This document shows, in pieces, positions 1-9,892 of a DNA stretch of 64,000 nucleotides. The translations under genes were made by a program, and so were the position numbers. Within the stretch, counting starts at the first letter, position 1. Every line of letters begins with the position of its first letter. Source of the stretch: Pleurotus djamor (lineage: Eukaryota; Basidiomycota; Agaricomycetes; Agaricales; Pleurotaceae); NCBI GenBank assembly GCA_029747585.1, contig JAPEVF010000137.1, positions 30,103-94,102 on the forward strand, in the 5' to 3' direction. The notes under the pieces are model-generated. The model was given only the letters and a program-made list of their open reading frames with translations, searched no databases and was not told the DNA's origin.

Positions 1-12
1 AGTTCTGTGGGG

Positions 13-601
13 TCACCGGTTTGGCTTGGGGGAGGACCCGAGTCCCTTGGAGAGGGATGTATACAGGATTCCACTCTGAGACGTGACTTGGGCAGCGAGC
101 ACACCAGCGCCCACTAGCATACCAAGTCCCAATGGCAGTTCGCCATAAATGGACGGGATGTCTGAAAGACTCTGGCCTTTTACAGTGTCTCGATTCCAAG
201 CGTGTGGGACTATATCATAGGCGTTCCATATAACGGTATTCCAGACTTGATAAAGGGCCCCACCCGAAGCAACCTGGGGGAACGTCTTTGCGTAGAGAGC
301 AGCGAAAGGGCCATTGCCGGGGGAAGGACCGGCGACTGGGTAGGTAAATATGTTGGCCAAAGGCACATTAACTGTGCCCGACTTGGCTACCGCCATTGCA
401 ACCGTCGGACTCAGGCACCCCCGAGACTATGACCGAAATACGATGCGAGAGGCGGAAGGAACGGTGGAGAGGAACTGCAGCGCTTTTATGGGTATTATGA
501 TGTTATTGGGGCACCCCTTGTTCCATCTCTCGGCGATGCCTGACTCAAAGAAAGCGCTATCCAAGGCTCCACCTGTTTTGAGAGAGCTAAAGCGGAGAAA
601 G
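13..601 (-). pseudogene. class 3 lipase-like gene, frameshifted and partial
   Basis: The reading frame at 396-13 resembles the C-terminal half of fungal class 3 lipases (alpha/beta hydrolases that cleave acylglycerols). It has a PLANIFTY beta strand, a PGNGPFAALY stretch, DIVPHAWN with the likely catalytic Asp and His region, and IPSIYG. The nucleophile elbow GHSLGG lies just upstream at 434-417 but in another frame: one base is missing between it and the downstream frame, and the strand before it (SRIVF, about 450-435) is again out of frame. No splice sites explain these shifts, so I read it as a broken gene or two base-call errors next to each other. The 5' part, 440-601, has lipase-like but weak similarity. 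The gene may continue beyond base 1, since the stop at 13 overlaps a possible donor. Family call fairly sure, pseudogene status less so. Confidence 0.6.
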
Positions 602-790
602 CTTAGAGTTACTTAGCCCCCAATGTATTCCCTATATGTAGAAAGGAGCCCGTTAGGAGGGTTTCTCGGAAGCATTTGTCCTACCCCACAATCCAAGTCT
701 CCCACAATCTCAACGCCCGGACATCCGTTCACCTCGTCGCCTTCTGGTTACCAACGCTTTCAAGCTTCATTCTTCACGTAGGGCCTCATT

Positions 791-3396
791 ATGTCCAAGA
801 ATGCAGAATCTTCCCCGCAAAAACCGCGAGGAACTTCTTGGAGGTCAAGCATTTTCGTAACGGGGTTGTTGTTGGCCACTCTGTTCAAATTCTCGCGTCT
901 TCACGAATCTCGATACGCGATATGCTCACCAACGCGCTCAATATACACGGTATCTGAGGAAATGCCGAGGGTTGAGTGCCTCCTCGTGCATGGAACTAAA
1001 ATTGTAAAGACGGGATCACTCTGTGCGTCATGGTGCCGTGCCTTATCTACGCATTCTCCTCAACGTTGATGTTGTGTTTACAGTCGAAGCTCAAGAGGTG
1101 TCGCCAGCATACCCCCAAATATTGGAGAAATACATACCATGGATCTCTCATATCAAATTTCCTTGGTCGCTCAAAGTCATCTACACCAAACCCTCTTCGA
1201 TCGTCGTGCCTGGCCTTGCTGGTATGGTTTTCATATACCCCATCCTCCGGTCGCTGTCTTAGATCACCACCTAGATGCACATGCCCACATCCTAGAATAT
1301 GGGTTCAAAATGCAACTGCAGTTGGACGGATCTCCGTCGACACAAGGTATTCCAAATTTAACATCACCCCTCCGAGTTCTTCACACCCACCAATCATGAA
1401 CACTTCTTTTACAAGATGTCGTCAGACGTATACGAGAATACATACTCTCTCGTCCCGATGTACACCACAATACATCCGCGTGGATACAGGGCATGGGCTG
1501 GGATCAAACTAAATGGCCCGGTGCACAATTCCCTACCGCAGTGCGTCCCCATGTTCCGAGATGGCTATTCTTAGCACCAAGCGCTCATTTCTTGAGCGAA
1601 GCACGACCTATGCGACCCTTTGCTTGAGGGCCGACCGGTTGCTCTTCGTAGAGTCGACGGTCATGCCATCTGGGTTTCTTCGGCAGTACTGGATATGATG
1701 GGAAACCTCCCCACAGAAGTGGACGGGGGCTTGATTGTGAGAGATGCTGTTGGCAGTCCGACTGGTATGTCTCAATTCAGTGTCTACATGATTGCCCCGT
1801 TGCTCATGCGGCCAGTGAAGGAGTTTTTGTGGACAATGCCATGAATCTCGTACCTCTTCCTCCTTATTCGGAAGACGACATGAAAGTCTATTTTGAGACC
1901 GCCATGGCAGATGCTCTGGCTCACGGTCTCACTTCGATACACGATGCAGCTTCGCCCCCCGCAGTCATTGAATTCTTTAAGAGGTCACATGCAATCTCAT
2001 CGGTTCCTTCTCCGTATTAACCTTTGACTTCCGCAAAATAGGCAAGCGGAAAGTGGAAACTTAGCAGTATGTTCTTTCTCTTTCTACAGCTTCTTCGCAT
2101 TAAAACCTGCTCAGATTCGTGTCTATCTCATGGGAAATGTGCCATCCGATGAATACTGGGGCTCCCAAATACCCCGCTTAATCAATCATGGACTAGACTC
2201 GCGACTGACTGTGCGAAGCGTCAAGCTTTTCACAGATGGTAAATGGCCCGCTGCCACTTGGTTTTCATCTTACTGACCTTCGGTAGGCGCACTCGGATCA
2301 TGGGGTGCAGCCCTGCTTCAACCTTATTCTGATAACCCTTCCACCAAGGGCCTCATGCGAAGCTCTAAAGAAGTCATGAACAAATTAGTGCGCAATTTCT
2401 ATCAAGACGGATTTCAAGTGGTACGCCCAGCTCCCAGTCACCGTAGCTTTTTTGTCTCCTTGCTTAGTATCCCCATTAGAATATCCACTGTATCGGCGAC
2501 TACGCGAACCAAGCTGTGCTGGACATTTTCGAAGGGCTTATCTCCTCTTCAGATGACCCTGCGAATGTCACCGGGAGCTGGCGTCCCCGGATAGAACATG
2601 CACAGATAATGACCGTAACTGATTTGGAGCGAATTGGAAGGTTGGGTGGTGAGTCCCTCATCGCCCATGTGCATCACCTATGTAATGACGTGATTCGCAG
2701 TCATTCCAAGCGTACAGCCCACACATGCGTGAGGTCGTACTTGCTCTCCTTGCTCCGTTTTCTGACTCCATCTGGTAGGACGAGCGATATGGGCTATGCA
2801 GAAACTCGCCTCGTGAGCCGCCTTCCAAGTACTCTAGCATCGTGCATTTTTTGTTCAAGCGCATAATAGGGTCCTGAACGTATCAAAGGGGCGTATGCTT
2901 ATCAAACTCTTATCCAGTCAGTCAATAAATCGTCCTCTCGATTTCTCAGATACTGAACCAAAAAAGGACAAGCCAAAACGGTGTACTCCCCCTTGGTTCC
3001 GACTTCCCAGTGGAAGGCATAAATCCACTTTTGGGCTTCTATGCGGCCGTTTCCCGATTATCTACAGGTGGAGATTCACCTCATGGGAAAGGTGGATGGT
3101 ATGAGCTTCTCCCCCTCCTCGGATTCTCGTGGCAACTGACGTTTACTGCTAGGTTCCCTAGCCAGCGCCTAACTCGAGCACAAGCGCTTAAAGGAATGAC
3201 CCTTGATGCTGCTTACGCTGCTTTCGCTGAACACGAGCGTGGTTCACTCGTCCCAGGAAAGAAAGCTGATTTCGTCATACTCGATCGCGATATCATGACT
3301 GTGCCTTTTGATGAAATACTCATGACGCGAGTGGAAGCGACTGTCATTGATGGCAAGGTGGCTTATGGAGCGTTGTCCGAGTCTTCATTTACATAG
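791..3396 (+). CDS. amidohydrolase family 3 protein (YtcJ-like)
   Basis: This is a multi-exon metal-dependent hydrolase of the YtcJ/amidohydrolase_3 group, whose members act on amide bonds of mostly unknown substrates. The start at 791 gives a basic N-terminus followed by a hydrophobic segment (FVTGLLLATLF), probably a signal anchor. Then come the family landmarks in order: IYTVSEEMP near 945, VVPGLA joined by an intron to DAHAHILEYG (metal-binding HxH) near 1280, GWDQTKWPGAQFPT near 1500, GRPVALRRVDGHAIWVS near 1630, the FTDGALGSWGA block near 2235-2305, HCIGDYANQAVLDIFEG near 2490, RIEHAQ near 2595, GSDFPVEGINP near 3000, and the closing KKADFVILDRDI near 3260. About ten short introns are needed. 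All expected metal-site blocks are present, so it looks intact. Substrate cannot be predicted. Confidence 0.82.
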
Positions 3397-3984
3397 TTTG
3401 GCTTTCTTTTATCCTCTTATGCTATCGAGGCGCTATATCGACGATACGATGCTCTTGACTGTGAAAGAGTTTTTCGCTCTTTGTCGGTGTTCATGGATAA
3501 GTATCCTTACTTGGGCTAGCTCCTCCCTTCCCTTTCAAGACAGGTTAACATCCACGTCTGACTCCTGCCTGCCAGTGTCAAGACCGAACAAATGTAGATT
3601 GGTTGCTATCATCTTTCTCGTCTTTTTGCATTTCTATATTGATGTTTTTCATTATCGGCCACTCCACCACATGTTCAAAGCACCCAGCATGCACGTCGAC
3701 CAACCGGAAAGCATTGGTATCGGTCCTTTGTACCCAACCTTAAGACCTTTTTTCCAGCGCATGGTACCATTTGTTCGCCCATTGATGCCGACTTCCAACT
3801 TTGTCCTGTAACCGCGATGACACTTTATCGTACCCTCTCTATCTCCATTTTGTGGACATCCGGAACTGATTTGGTATAGGCAGGTGCCAGCATGCTCTCA
3901 TCGTTCTGTTTCACTCTTTTTCATCCAAATTCATCGGCGTCCGTTGTAGCGCCCAAAACCTACCCAACGAAGCCCAACACCAAC
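3397..3984. other. intergenic, no gene seen
   Basis: This stretch follows the amidohydrolase stop. The open frame over 3347-3811 overlaps the real gene and has no recognisable domain, so I do not call it. No RNA gene or repeat was seen. It probably holds the 3' UTR and the spacer before the decayed copy of the amidohydrolase tail. Confidence 0.4.
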
Positions 3985-4130
3985 GAAACACAACTCCAAC
4001 GTGGTTCAACCTCTAAGACAGGCAATGCTTTGGTTCTAGATTTCGAGCAACGTGCCCTCTGCCTACTATGACCATGGTCGAGGCTACGATCACTGATGGC
4101 AAGGTGGCTAGCGGAGCGTTTCATAAATCA
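3985..4130 (+). pseudogene. decayed copy of the amidohydrolase 3' end
   Basis: About 140 bases resemble the last exon of the gene ending at 3396. The clearest block, near 4077-4110, reads VEATITDGKVASGAF against VEATVIDGKVAYGAL in the intact gene, with a 15-base exact match (gatggcaaggtggct). Further left, RGSTSKTGNALVLDFE aligns with RGSLVPGKKADFVILDRD. The middle part has a stop and a frame change. This points to a local duplication of at least the 3' end, or to the remains of a second full gene now eroded. It has no coding potential of its own. Confidence 0.6.
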
Positions 4131-4448
4131 TCGAAGCCTACCCTTTTCAAACCCTTTTTCTCCTGTGCTCCCACCGTCCTCTACTAATCTCCGCCTGGAT
4201 AATCGCGCTATAAGCTGATTCTCGCCTCGTTGATGCGTTTCACTCGGGCTGTGCCCACTGAGAGCCCATGCGAGCAGCTTATATCTGCCTTCGAGCCTTA
4301 TACTCTATGGTAATTGGGCTGCGCTATCATGGTACTCATGATCTTACCCCTTTGCCCGACAGACGGGGAACAATTACTTCTCGCTGCGTAGAGGTATTGC
4401 CTGGCCTTCTATGTGCGATACACTCAAGTGAGTCGCCTCTGAAGAACC

Positions 4449-4456
4449 TATAAAAT
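4449..4456 (+). promoter_or_regulatory. TATA box of the first Cys/His microprotein
   Basis: TATAAAAT lies 98 bases before the ATG at 4547. The related gene at 8428 has TATAAAAC 96 bases before its ATG, so the spacing is conserved between the two copies. Confidence 0.55.
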
Positions 4457-4546
4457 AGGACGGTCGTTCTCTTTTCGAAATGCTCATAAAATCGCAACAT
4501 CCAGTACCTCAGCCCTTCAACAACCCAAACCAACACACTGCACACG

Positions 4547-4696
4547 ATGACAAACTCTTGCTCTACTTCGCCCTCCATCATATCCCCTGTTCGCAATATG
4601 GGTCGCGAAATACCACCTCCAAGACCTCCAATTGAATGTTCCCGATGTGGGAAAAGAGGTGGTGGACACGAACCTTGGTGTGACGCTCAACGTTAA
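4547..4696 (+). CDS. small proline-rich Cys2-His-Cys protein, copy A (49 aa)
   Basis: A 49-residue product in one exon. Its second half has a proline cluster (PPPRPPIE) followed by CSRCGKRGGGHEPWC, that is C-x2-C-G-x2-GG-x-H-x3-C, a spacing that could hold one zinc ion like a short zinc knuckle. A second gene at 8428-8559 encodes the same layout, which makes accidental open reading unlikely. A TATA box sits 98 bases upstream, and an intron with good GTAAG and CAG borders starts six bases after the stop codon. No signal peptide or membrane segment is visible. I do not know this family, and the function is not inferable. Zinc binding is an inference from spacing only. Confidence 0.6.
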   Translation: MTNSCSTSPSIISPVRNMGREIPPPRPPIECSRCGKRGGGHEPWCDAQR

Positions 4697-4702
4697 ACAA
4701 CA

Positions 4703-4757
4703 GTAAGCTTGGGATAAACTTTCTCGCCTCCATGATTGTGATTAAAATTTTATTCAG
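4703..4757 (+). other. 3' UTR intron of copy A
   Basis: A 55-base GTAAGC...ATTCAG intron begins six bases after the stop codon of the microprotein. The second copy has a matching intron nine bases after its stop. At this distance from the stop a 3' UTR intron would not be expected to trigger nonsense-mediated decay. Confidence 0.5.
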
Positions 4758-4965
4758 TCTCTATTTGACCATCGCCTTTGGATTACCATGTTCGGATTGT
4801 ACCAAATGTATCTCATGTATCTTGTATAGCCTCCTCCTGTTATAATTATGTATTTCTTCGTTTGCCTTCCCACTATACCTTTTCGACATTTTGGAACTTG
4901 CCTTGAGGAATTAACTTCCCATCTTTAAGTCATTTTAAGTGGTAAGTTGGTGGCAAAGCGGATAG

Positions 4966-6270
4966 TCATATAGTGCTACGGAAGACGTCCATTCGCTGTT
5001 GAATAACTTCATCATGAGTTGTCGACCAGCTCTTGGTTTCGGCGACCCCATTGTTCCTCCCAGCCTCTCCAGTGGAAAAACATTTATGAAACAGTTTGTG
5101 CCACGAGGGGGCTATACTTGGTCGGAGAAGCAATGAAATAGACAGTTTGCGCAGTTTATGCGCGTAGAAGGAAGCGAAAGAAGCTGTGCCACCATCCCAC
5201 ATAAAAGGACCGAGGAGATCACTTACTGGAAGCCGAGCAAAGGCGAACAGATTGTCCGGTTTACATGCGTGTACAGAGCCCCAAAGGTACATTCAACGAA
5301 CAAAGGATGAGGCCACTGGGTGCATTGAGCAAAGGAGGTAGTCAGGCCTCAGATTTTGCGTTAAATTATAAGACTCCTACGAAAATGGGGACGGGCGAGA
5401 AAGATAGGGATCCTTGAGGGAATTATCAACCAAAGGTATGATCATGATGATCTCGAGATATTGATGCCGTGAAGTGCTGGTAAGTGGTAACTATCCTCAG
5501 GGTTGATAAACTTCAAGGGTGGAAATCTCGTCCCGACGAGTTCCAGGCAACGCAAGCCTTCCTCATGACCGAAGTCTATTGCACGGGCAAATGTTGACGA
5601 GGACATGGGAGATGGATCCCGCGACACGGTGCCGGACGTTGTAAAGACAGTTCCTCTCCTTGGCATTTTAAGACGATCAATGTATACGAGGAGGTGCAAT
5701 GCGTGAAGAGTGTGGAACTCACTTCTAAGCGGTATTTCGTCAATTAATGAGGATTTGCCCTCGACTTTGCGTAAAATTTCCAAGATCGGGCCAGAGACTT
5801 TGACATCTGGAGTTGAAATACTATGGGTCTCGGAAATGGTGCTAACGTCCCTGGTGAAAGTGATTGGCTAACTGACTCTGTTAATGGATGTGCCTAGGAC
5901 CTGGGTGGGTGGATACGACACTCACAACCCTGTGTCTGACGACCCTCTCCGGAAAGTTCCAACGATGCAAGTACGAAACACTCATTCAGCGATGGAGGGC
6001 TAATGGCGGGTGTATGGTCGAGCGCCGCTCAAGGACGCTGATCTTGGTGGGCAGGAACCTCCGCGCTTGTACCCGTGCATTCCAGTAGCCTTGAAGGGGT
6101 GCATCGGAGCGCCCAGGAGCTGATCCGTCTCAAGCCAAATGTCAACTTCGCTAGTTCCTTCGATTCCAATGAGAGATGTGAAGGAGATTATGTAAGGGGT
6201 ATTTTCGTAACGATAACTATGTCTGAGGGAAAGACGAAATGATGTCATCAGGTCGACCCTTCTTCATGAG
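4966..6270 (-). CDS. possible multi-exon gene of unknown function
   Basis: Three open stretches on the minus strand have protein-like composition: 6248-6000 (LSLRHSYRYENTPYIISF and onward), 5800-5442 (GPILEILRKVEGKSSLIDEI to the end of the stretch), and 5292-4966 (LLGPFMWDGGTASFASFYAH and onward). They lie in the same order and strand, immediately downstream of an F-box gene, and could be exons of one gene. The pattern of leucines in the middle stretch recalls leucine-rich C-termini of agaric F-box proteins, but there is no F-box and I could not settle the splice sites. It may also be a gene remnant. Treat as a candidate locus only. Confidence 0.25.
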
Positions 6271-6310
6271 GAAGATGGAAGGCATACCCCTAGTTCCTAC
6301 ATAAAGCGAC

Positions 6311-7225
6311 TTAAGATGGATCTTGCTCAATCATTCTTTTCGTGTGGTCGATTGCCAAGTCCCATATATTCGGGCCCTTCCCGCGAACATCATTCTCCCA
6401 GTCGCTTCGAAGGTTATGCTTGGATGGCTTCGCCAAAAAGACATTCGAAATCCCAGTACGTCGACAGAGCTTGACCCAGGAAATGGTCAAATCGTAGGCA
6501 ATCTGATTCGGACAAGGATCTTCGTCGTAAAGAACGAGGACCAGCATAATCAAGGAGGTATCCCTCAGCAGCTGGTTCACATGTCCCATGTTGAGGATGT
6601 CAGATTCAGTGTCAGAGGGAAAGGCGATGTGTGTAAGATTAGAGAAGGATGTAGTATCAAGGGGGGTGACGGTCAAGGGAATTGACTTTGCCAGGTGAAG
6701 ATGAGTGATTCGTCCCGCGAAGTGGTTTTGAGTGAGGTAACGCGTCGCAAGATTCCATCGCTCATCTGGGTCGAAGATGAGGAGGCGGATCGGTTTGGTA
6801 TTCGATACCACAGTAGATTGGTTTTCAACGAACAACCATGTAGCGTTCGACCGAACGAAGATTTGCTGGGTCATTGCAATATTTTCCACCGCTACGCAGG
6901 ACGAGAGCATCTTCCGTACTCCATCACAGTGCTCTTGCATCCAGAGGTTTCGAACACATTTCGAGGGGAGGAAACCGGGGATTTGGTAGCTATACGAGAG
7001 AGGTCGCTCATCTTCCCCTTCATTGAATAGTATTCGGCGAAACGCTTTCATATCGGCTTCATTGGTAAGGACAACTGTTTCAAACAGACGCGGGAGAGCC
7101 AGCCGGAGGCACCACGAACTGACAAGACACACATTCAGGCAGGATGCCGCTGAATCTTGGGCTACAAGGTCCAAGATATGCCGCACTATCTCGGGAGGAA
7201 AATCGTGCATAATCGTCATAGACAT
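6311..7225 (-). CDS. F-box protein (agaric type)
   Basis: A single uninterrupted frame of about 304 residues starting at the ATG at 7225. Residues 8-50 form an F-box-like helix set: FPPEIVRHILDLVAQDS, then CLNVCLVSSWCLRLALPRLF. F-box proteins usually bind Skp1 and choose targets for SCF ubiquitin ligases. The rest has scattered leucine-rich segments but no clean LRR, WD40 or kelch array, as is common in the large, fast-evolving agaric F-box families. In-frame codons before 7225 lack a further ATG in good position. There are no introns, unlike the neighbours. Target unknown. Confidence 0.72.
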   Translation of the reverse strand: MSMTIMHDFPPEIVRHILDLVAQDSAASCLNVCLVSSWCLRLALPRLFETVVLTNEADMKAFRRILFNEGEDERPLSYSYQIPGFLPSKCVRNLWMQEHCDGVRKMLSSCVAVENIAMTQQIFVRSNATWLFVENQSTVVSNTKPIRLLIFDPDERWNLATRYLTQNHFAGRITHLHLAKSIPLTVTPLDTTSFSNLTHIAFPSDTESDILNMGHVNQLLRDTSLIMLVLVLYDEDPCPNQIAYDLTISWVKLCRRTGISNVFLAKPSKHNLRSDWENDVRGKGPNIWDLAIDHTKRMIEQDPS

Positions 7226-8331
7226 GGTATACGTCAAGATTGGCTTTGGTATCCGATTCTACACTGTTCAAAATAACGGCTTGACGGCTTGTCACTAGTA
7301 TTCAAGGCCAGTTCAACGTGAGTTCAAGGAGGCCTAGCCAAGCCACAATAAAAACCGACCCTTGTTGCGTGTGATGCACGCTGTAGTAGCTCGTGCGGAC
7401 GTTGGGTCGATGTGCTTGATGTATTTGTGAGACGAAAGATGAGGGAAGTGTCAGGCTCTGTGGCAGAGCAACCTTCAAGGAAGATTTATGGCCAATCCAC
7501 TCGGAATCGAGTTTCAACGGTTCTGTGGAGCCCGTTTATATGAGGAATAGCGCACTCTGTAGCGCAGTCGCGCTGAGCTGCGATCTACAGATGGTATTAA
7601 TGGTTGATGGATTGCGCAGTAGCGACTTCCGCTTGGTTTCGAGGTGGTTTCAAGTTTCGAAGCAGTGCCAGAATCGGAAACCACGCGATCATTAGCGCCC
7701 GGGCGCCAAGGGCAACTCATCGACCTCGAATTTCATTTACCTCCTAGAACGAAATCCTATCCGTCGAAGAGGCCCGGATCAGTCCGATCCAGTCATTCAC
7801 AATTCCTCCTATCAGCGCCCTTCATATCTCGGATTGAAATATACTTTGATAGATTCAGAAACCAGGACTCGGGACCCGCCAGGCGGCTGCCTTTGCATGC
7901 AATGAACAAATCAGATTCCGGAGACACTGGGAGCCCTGGCTACCGTATACCGAGAATAATACAGCTACATATAATACGTCGCAGCACCCACTACGAGTTT
8001 AGCTCGCTCACACCAACATTTCCCATTGGTTCTCTTCCCAACCCGGAGGATGAGATCATGGATCACGGCGGCACGCCCACGACATCCATCATCAACACCC
8101 GATAATTCAGATCCTATGCATCCTCCTTGAACCATCAACACACACCTCCGCGGAAGAGACAGGGACCAAAGTCACGGAATGCCCCAAATCGCACTAAGCT
8201 GAAAGATGGTGGCGATGATTCCGCCACTAGTGCAGCAACCATTCAACTCTTTTCGGTGATTACCTTGGCCCCAAAAGCAGATGTGTAGGTTACGCTTGGC
8301 AATTACTGAATGGCTCCATAGTATGCTACAA
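7226..8331. other. intergenic, no convincing gene
   Basis: About 1.1 kb between the F-box start and the promoter of the second microprotein. The longest open frame (7644-8105, plus strand) has low-complexity composition and no domain. No tRNA, rRNA or repeat was recognised. It should contain the F-box promoter on its left side. Confidence 0.4.
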
Positions 8332-8339
8332 TATAAAAC
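8332..8339 (+). promoter_or_regulatory. TATA box of the second Cys/His microprotein
   Basis: TATAAAAC, 96 bases before the ATG at 8428, almost the same distance as in the related gene at 4547. Confidence 0.55.
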
Positions 8340-8427
8340 AGACTTCAGCACTAGTACCTCGAGAAACGCAGACACCTACCTCCGACCTCGTATCAAATTC
8401 AGCACATCAGCGTCGCACAGGTCGACC

Positions 8428-8559
8428 ATGAACGCGAACACCAAGCTCACCAAAGACGAGCCTCCTCTTCCTCCCCCAAACTCACCACCACCGCTTCAAT
8501 GTGCGATGTGTGGAATGACTGGAGGACAGCACAAAGCCAATTGCCCACGTCCGGGTTAG
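8428..8559 (+). CDS. small proline-rich Cys2-His-Cys protein, copy B (43 aa)
   Basis: A 43-residue product. After a short polar N-terminus comes a proline run (PPLPPPNSPPPLQ) and then CAMCGMTGGQHKANC, the same C-x2-C-G-x2-GG-x-H-x3-C frame seen in copy A 3.9 kb away. Apart from this module the two proteins share little, as expected if only the metal-site-like module is under selection. Promoter spacing and the intron after the stop are also shared. The gene is convergent with the TFIIE beta gene, whose stop lies about 200 bases downstream. Function unknown; a single-zinc fold is a reasonable guess. Confidence 0.6.
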   Translation: MNANTKLTKDEPPLPPPNSPPPLQCAMCGMTGGQHKANCPRPG

Positions 8560-8568
8560 CGGCAAACT

Positions 8569-8632
8569 GTGAGTAGTTCCTTATCTAACCTGATTGAAAT
8601 TGGACTGAGGGGCACCTCAACAAGAACCACAG
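8569..8632 (+). other. 3' UTR intron of copy B
   Basis: A 64-base intron GTGAGT...CACAG with a CTAAC branch-like site at 8585-8589, beginning nine bases after the stop codon. It matches the position of the intron after copy A. Confidence 0.45.
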
Positions 8633-8754
8633 TGTCCGCAGACCACAGTCCGCTCGAATACGAATATGATATGATGTATATCGATGATGTCTATAATACA
8701 CGGTGATGTAACTGCTGTAAGAGTATAGTAGAAAAGTGGACATAAATACAGTGA

Positions 8755-9892
8755 TTATTTCCCAGGTGGCGCGTAATCCTTCGACAGATCGATTTCTCCC
8801 TTCAAATGTGTGTTCGTGATCCTGACCTGGCGTTGCCGAGGAGCACTGCCTTTCTTGCCCTTCCGCTTTCCCGTAGGCGCTTTCGGGGCGACAGTCTCTG
8901 CAGCGGTGACTTGCAGACCCTCTACAAACAATACATCGTCAGATGCACAGACATATCGATAGGAATGTATGACTCACCCGATGCGAGTTGTTTCAGGAGG
9001 TCGACGTCGTTCGGGACTTTGAGTGAATGCCAGAGGTCGACAAATTCTAATCGAGGAAGTGGATGCGTGAGCTAACGCCACCACGGACAGAACACCCACC
9101 TTTCTCAACAGGCATACCACCAGCCTCCTCCGTCGGCTTCACCTCATTCCAAAAGACCATCCGCAGCTGACCGTCTTTCGTCGTCCGTGTGACCAAAACC
9201 TCACCTTCTTTCTCCAACTCCTCAATCGCTTGAGGCGCCTCTTTCCACGACTCCTTCAACGCGCGGACGGGGATTCCCCCGCCTTTTCGGGTTTGCCGTT
9301 GGATTTCAGTGAGCAATGAGACTTTGTTCCGGAAATTGAATTCGTGCTATTTTGCATGAGTAAATCTGAAGACCAGTACGAGGTGGCTCAGTATACTTTG
9401 TAGGAATACAAATCCGTCTTTGGGTCCCATTGAATCTTGTCATGGCTTTTGAACTTTTCTAGCAGTACTCGATCCGTATCAAGGGGGGTATTCGTGACGA
9501 TAGCAATATCTTGCAGTCGCATAGGATTGGGGGTTGACTAGTTCAAGTCACCCGCTTCAGCTTCGTAGAACACGAGAAAAGCCCGATGACTCACTTTCAG
9601 ATAATTCACCGCATAGACCAACTGAGTGTTGACGTTCATCCCAGTGCCTGTATCTGCAGGCTGCGAGTACACGACATCTACGACTCATGATGAGTTCAAA
9701 CTCCCATGAACGGGTGTTGATGTACGAACTCGTCTTGGGTCGTTTCTTCTTTGGTGAACCATCCTTCGACGATTCTGCCGCAGGTGAAGCCGAGTGGTCG
9801 GTTTTCGCTGGCGGCTGAGAGTGCCATGACTTGTAGTCTTGTCTGTGCAAGACACTTTTGAAGGCAGCAGCGTCCTGGGCCAACTTGGACAT
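8755..9892 (-). CDS. tfa2: transcription initiation factor IIE beta subunit
   Basis: This encodes the small subunit of TFIIE, which helps TFIIH load and RNA polymerase II open promoters in the nucleus. The N-terminus from 9892 is MSKLAQDAAAFKSVLHRQ, then a Lys/Ser-rich linker (SPKKKRPKTS). The first winged helix follows: TGTGMNVNTQLVYAVNYLK, PNPMRLQDIAIVTNTPLDTD and LLEKFKSHDKIQWDP. The second begins LLTEIQRQTRKGGGIPVRAL and ends VFWNEVKPTEEAGG. The basic tail contains KAPTGKRKGKKGS and ends DYAPPGK at the stop at 8755. At least four short introns split it. All blocks of the family are present and in order. Confidence 0.88.

Noticed and set aside
7644..8105. 153-codon plus-strand open frame
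   Set aside because: Composition is rich in Ser, Pro and Arg with no domain, no plausible promoter and no splice partners. It lies between two supported genes and looks like chance.
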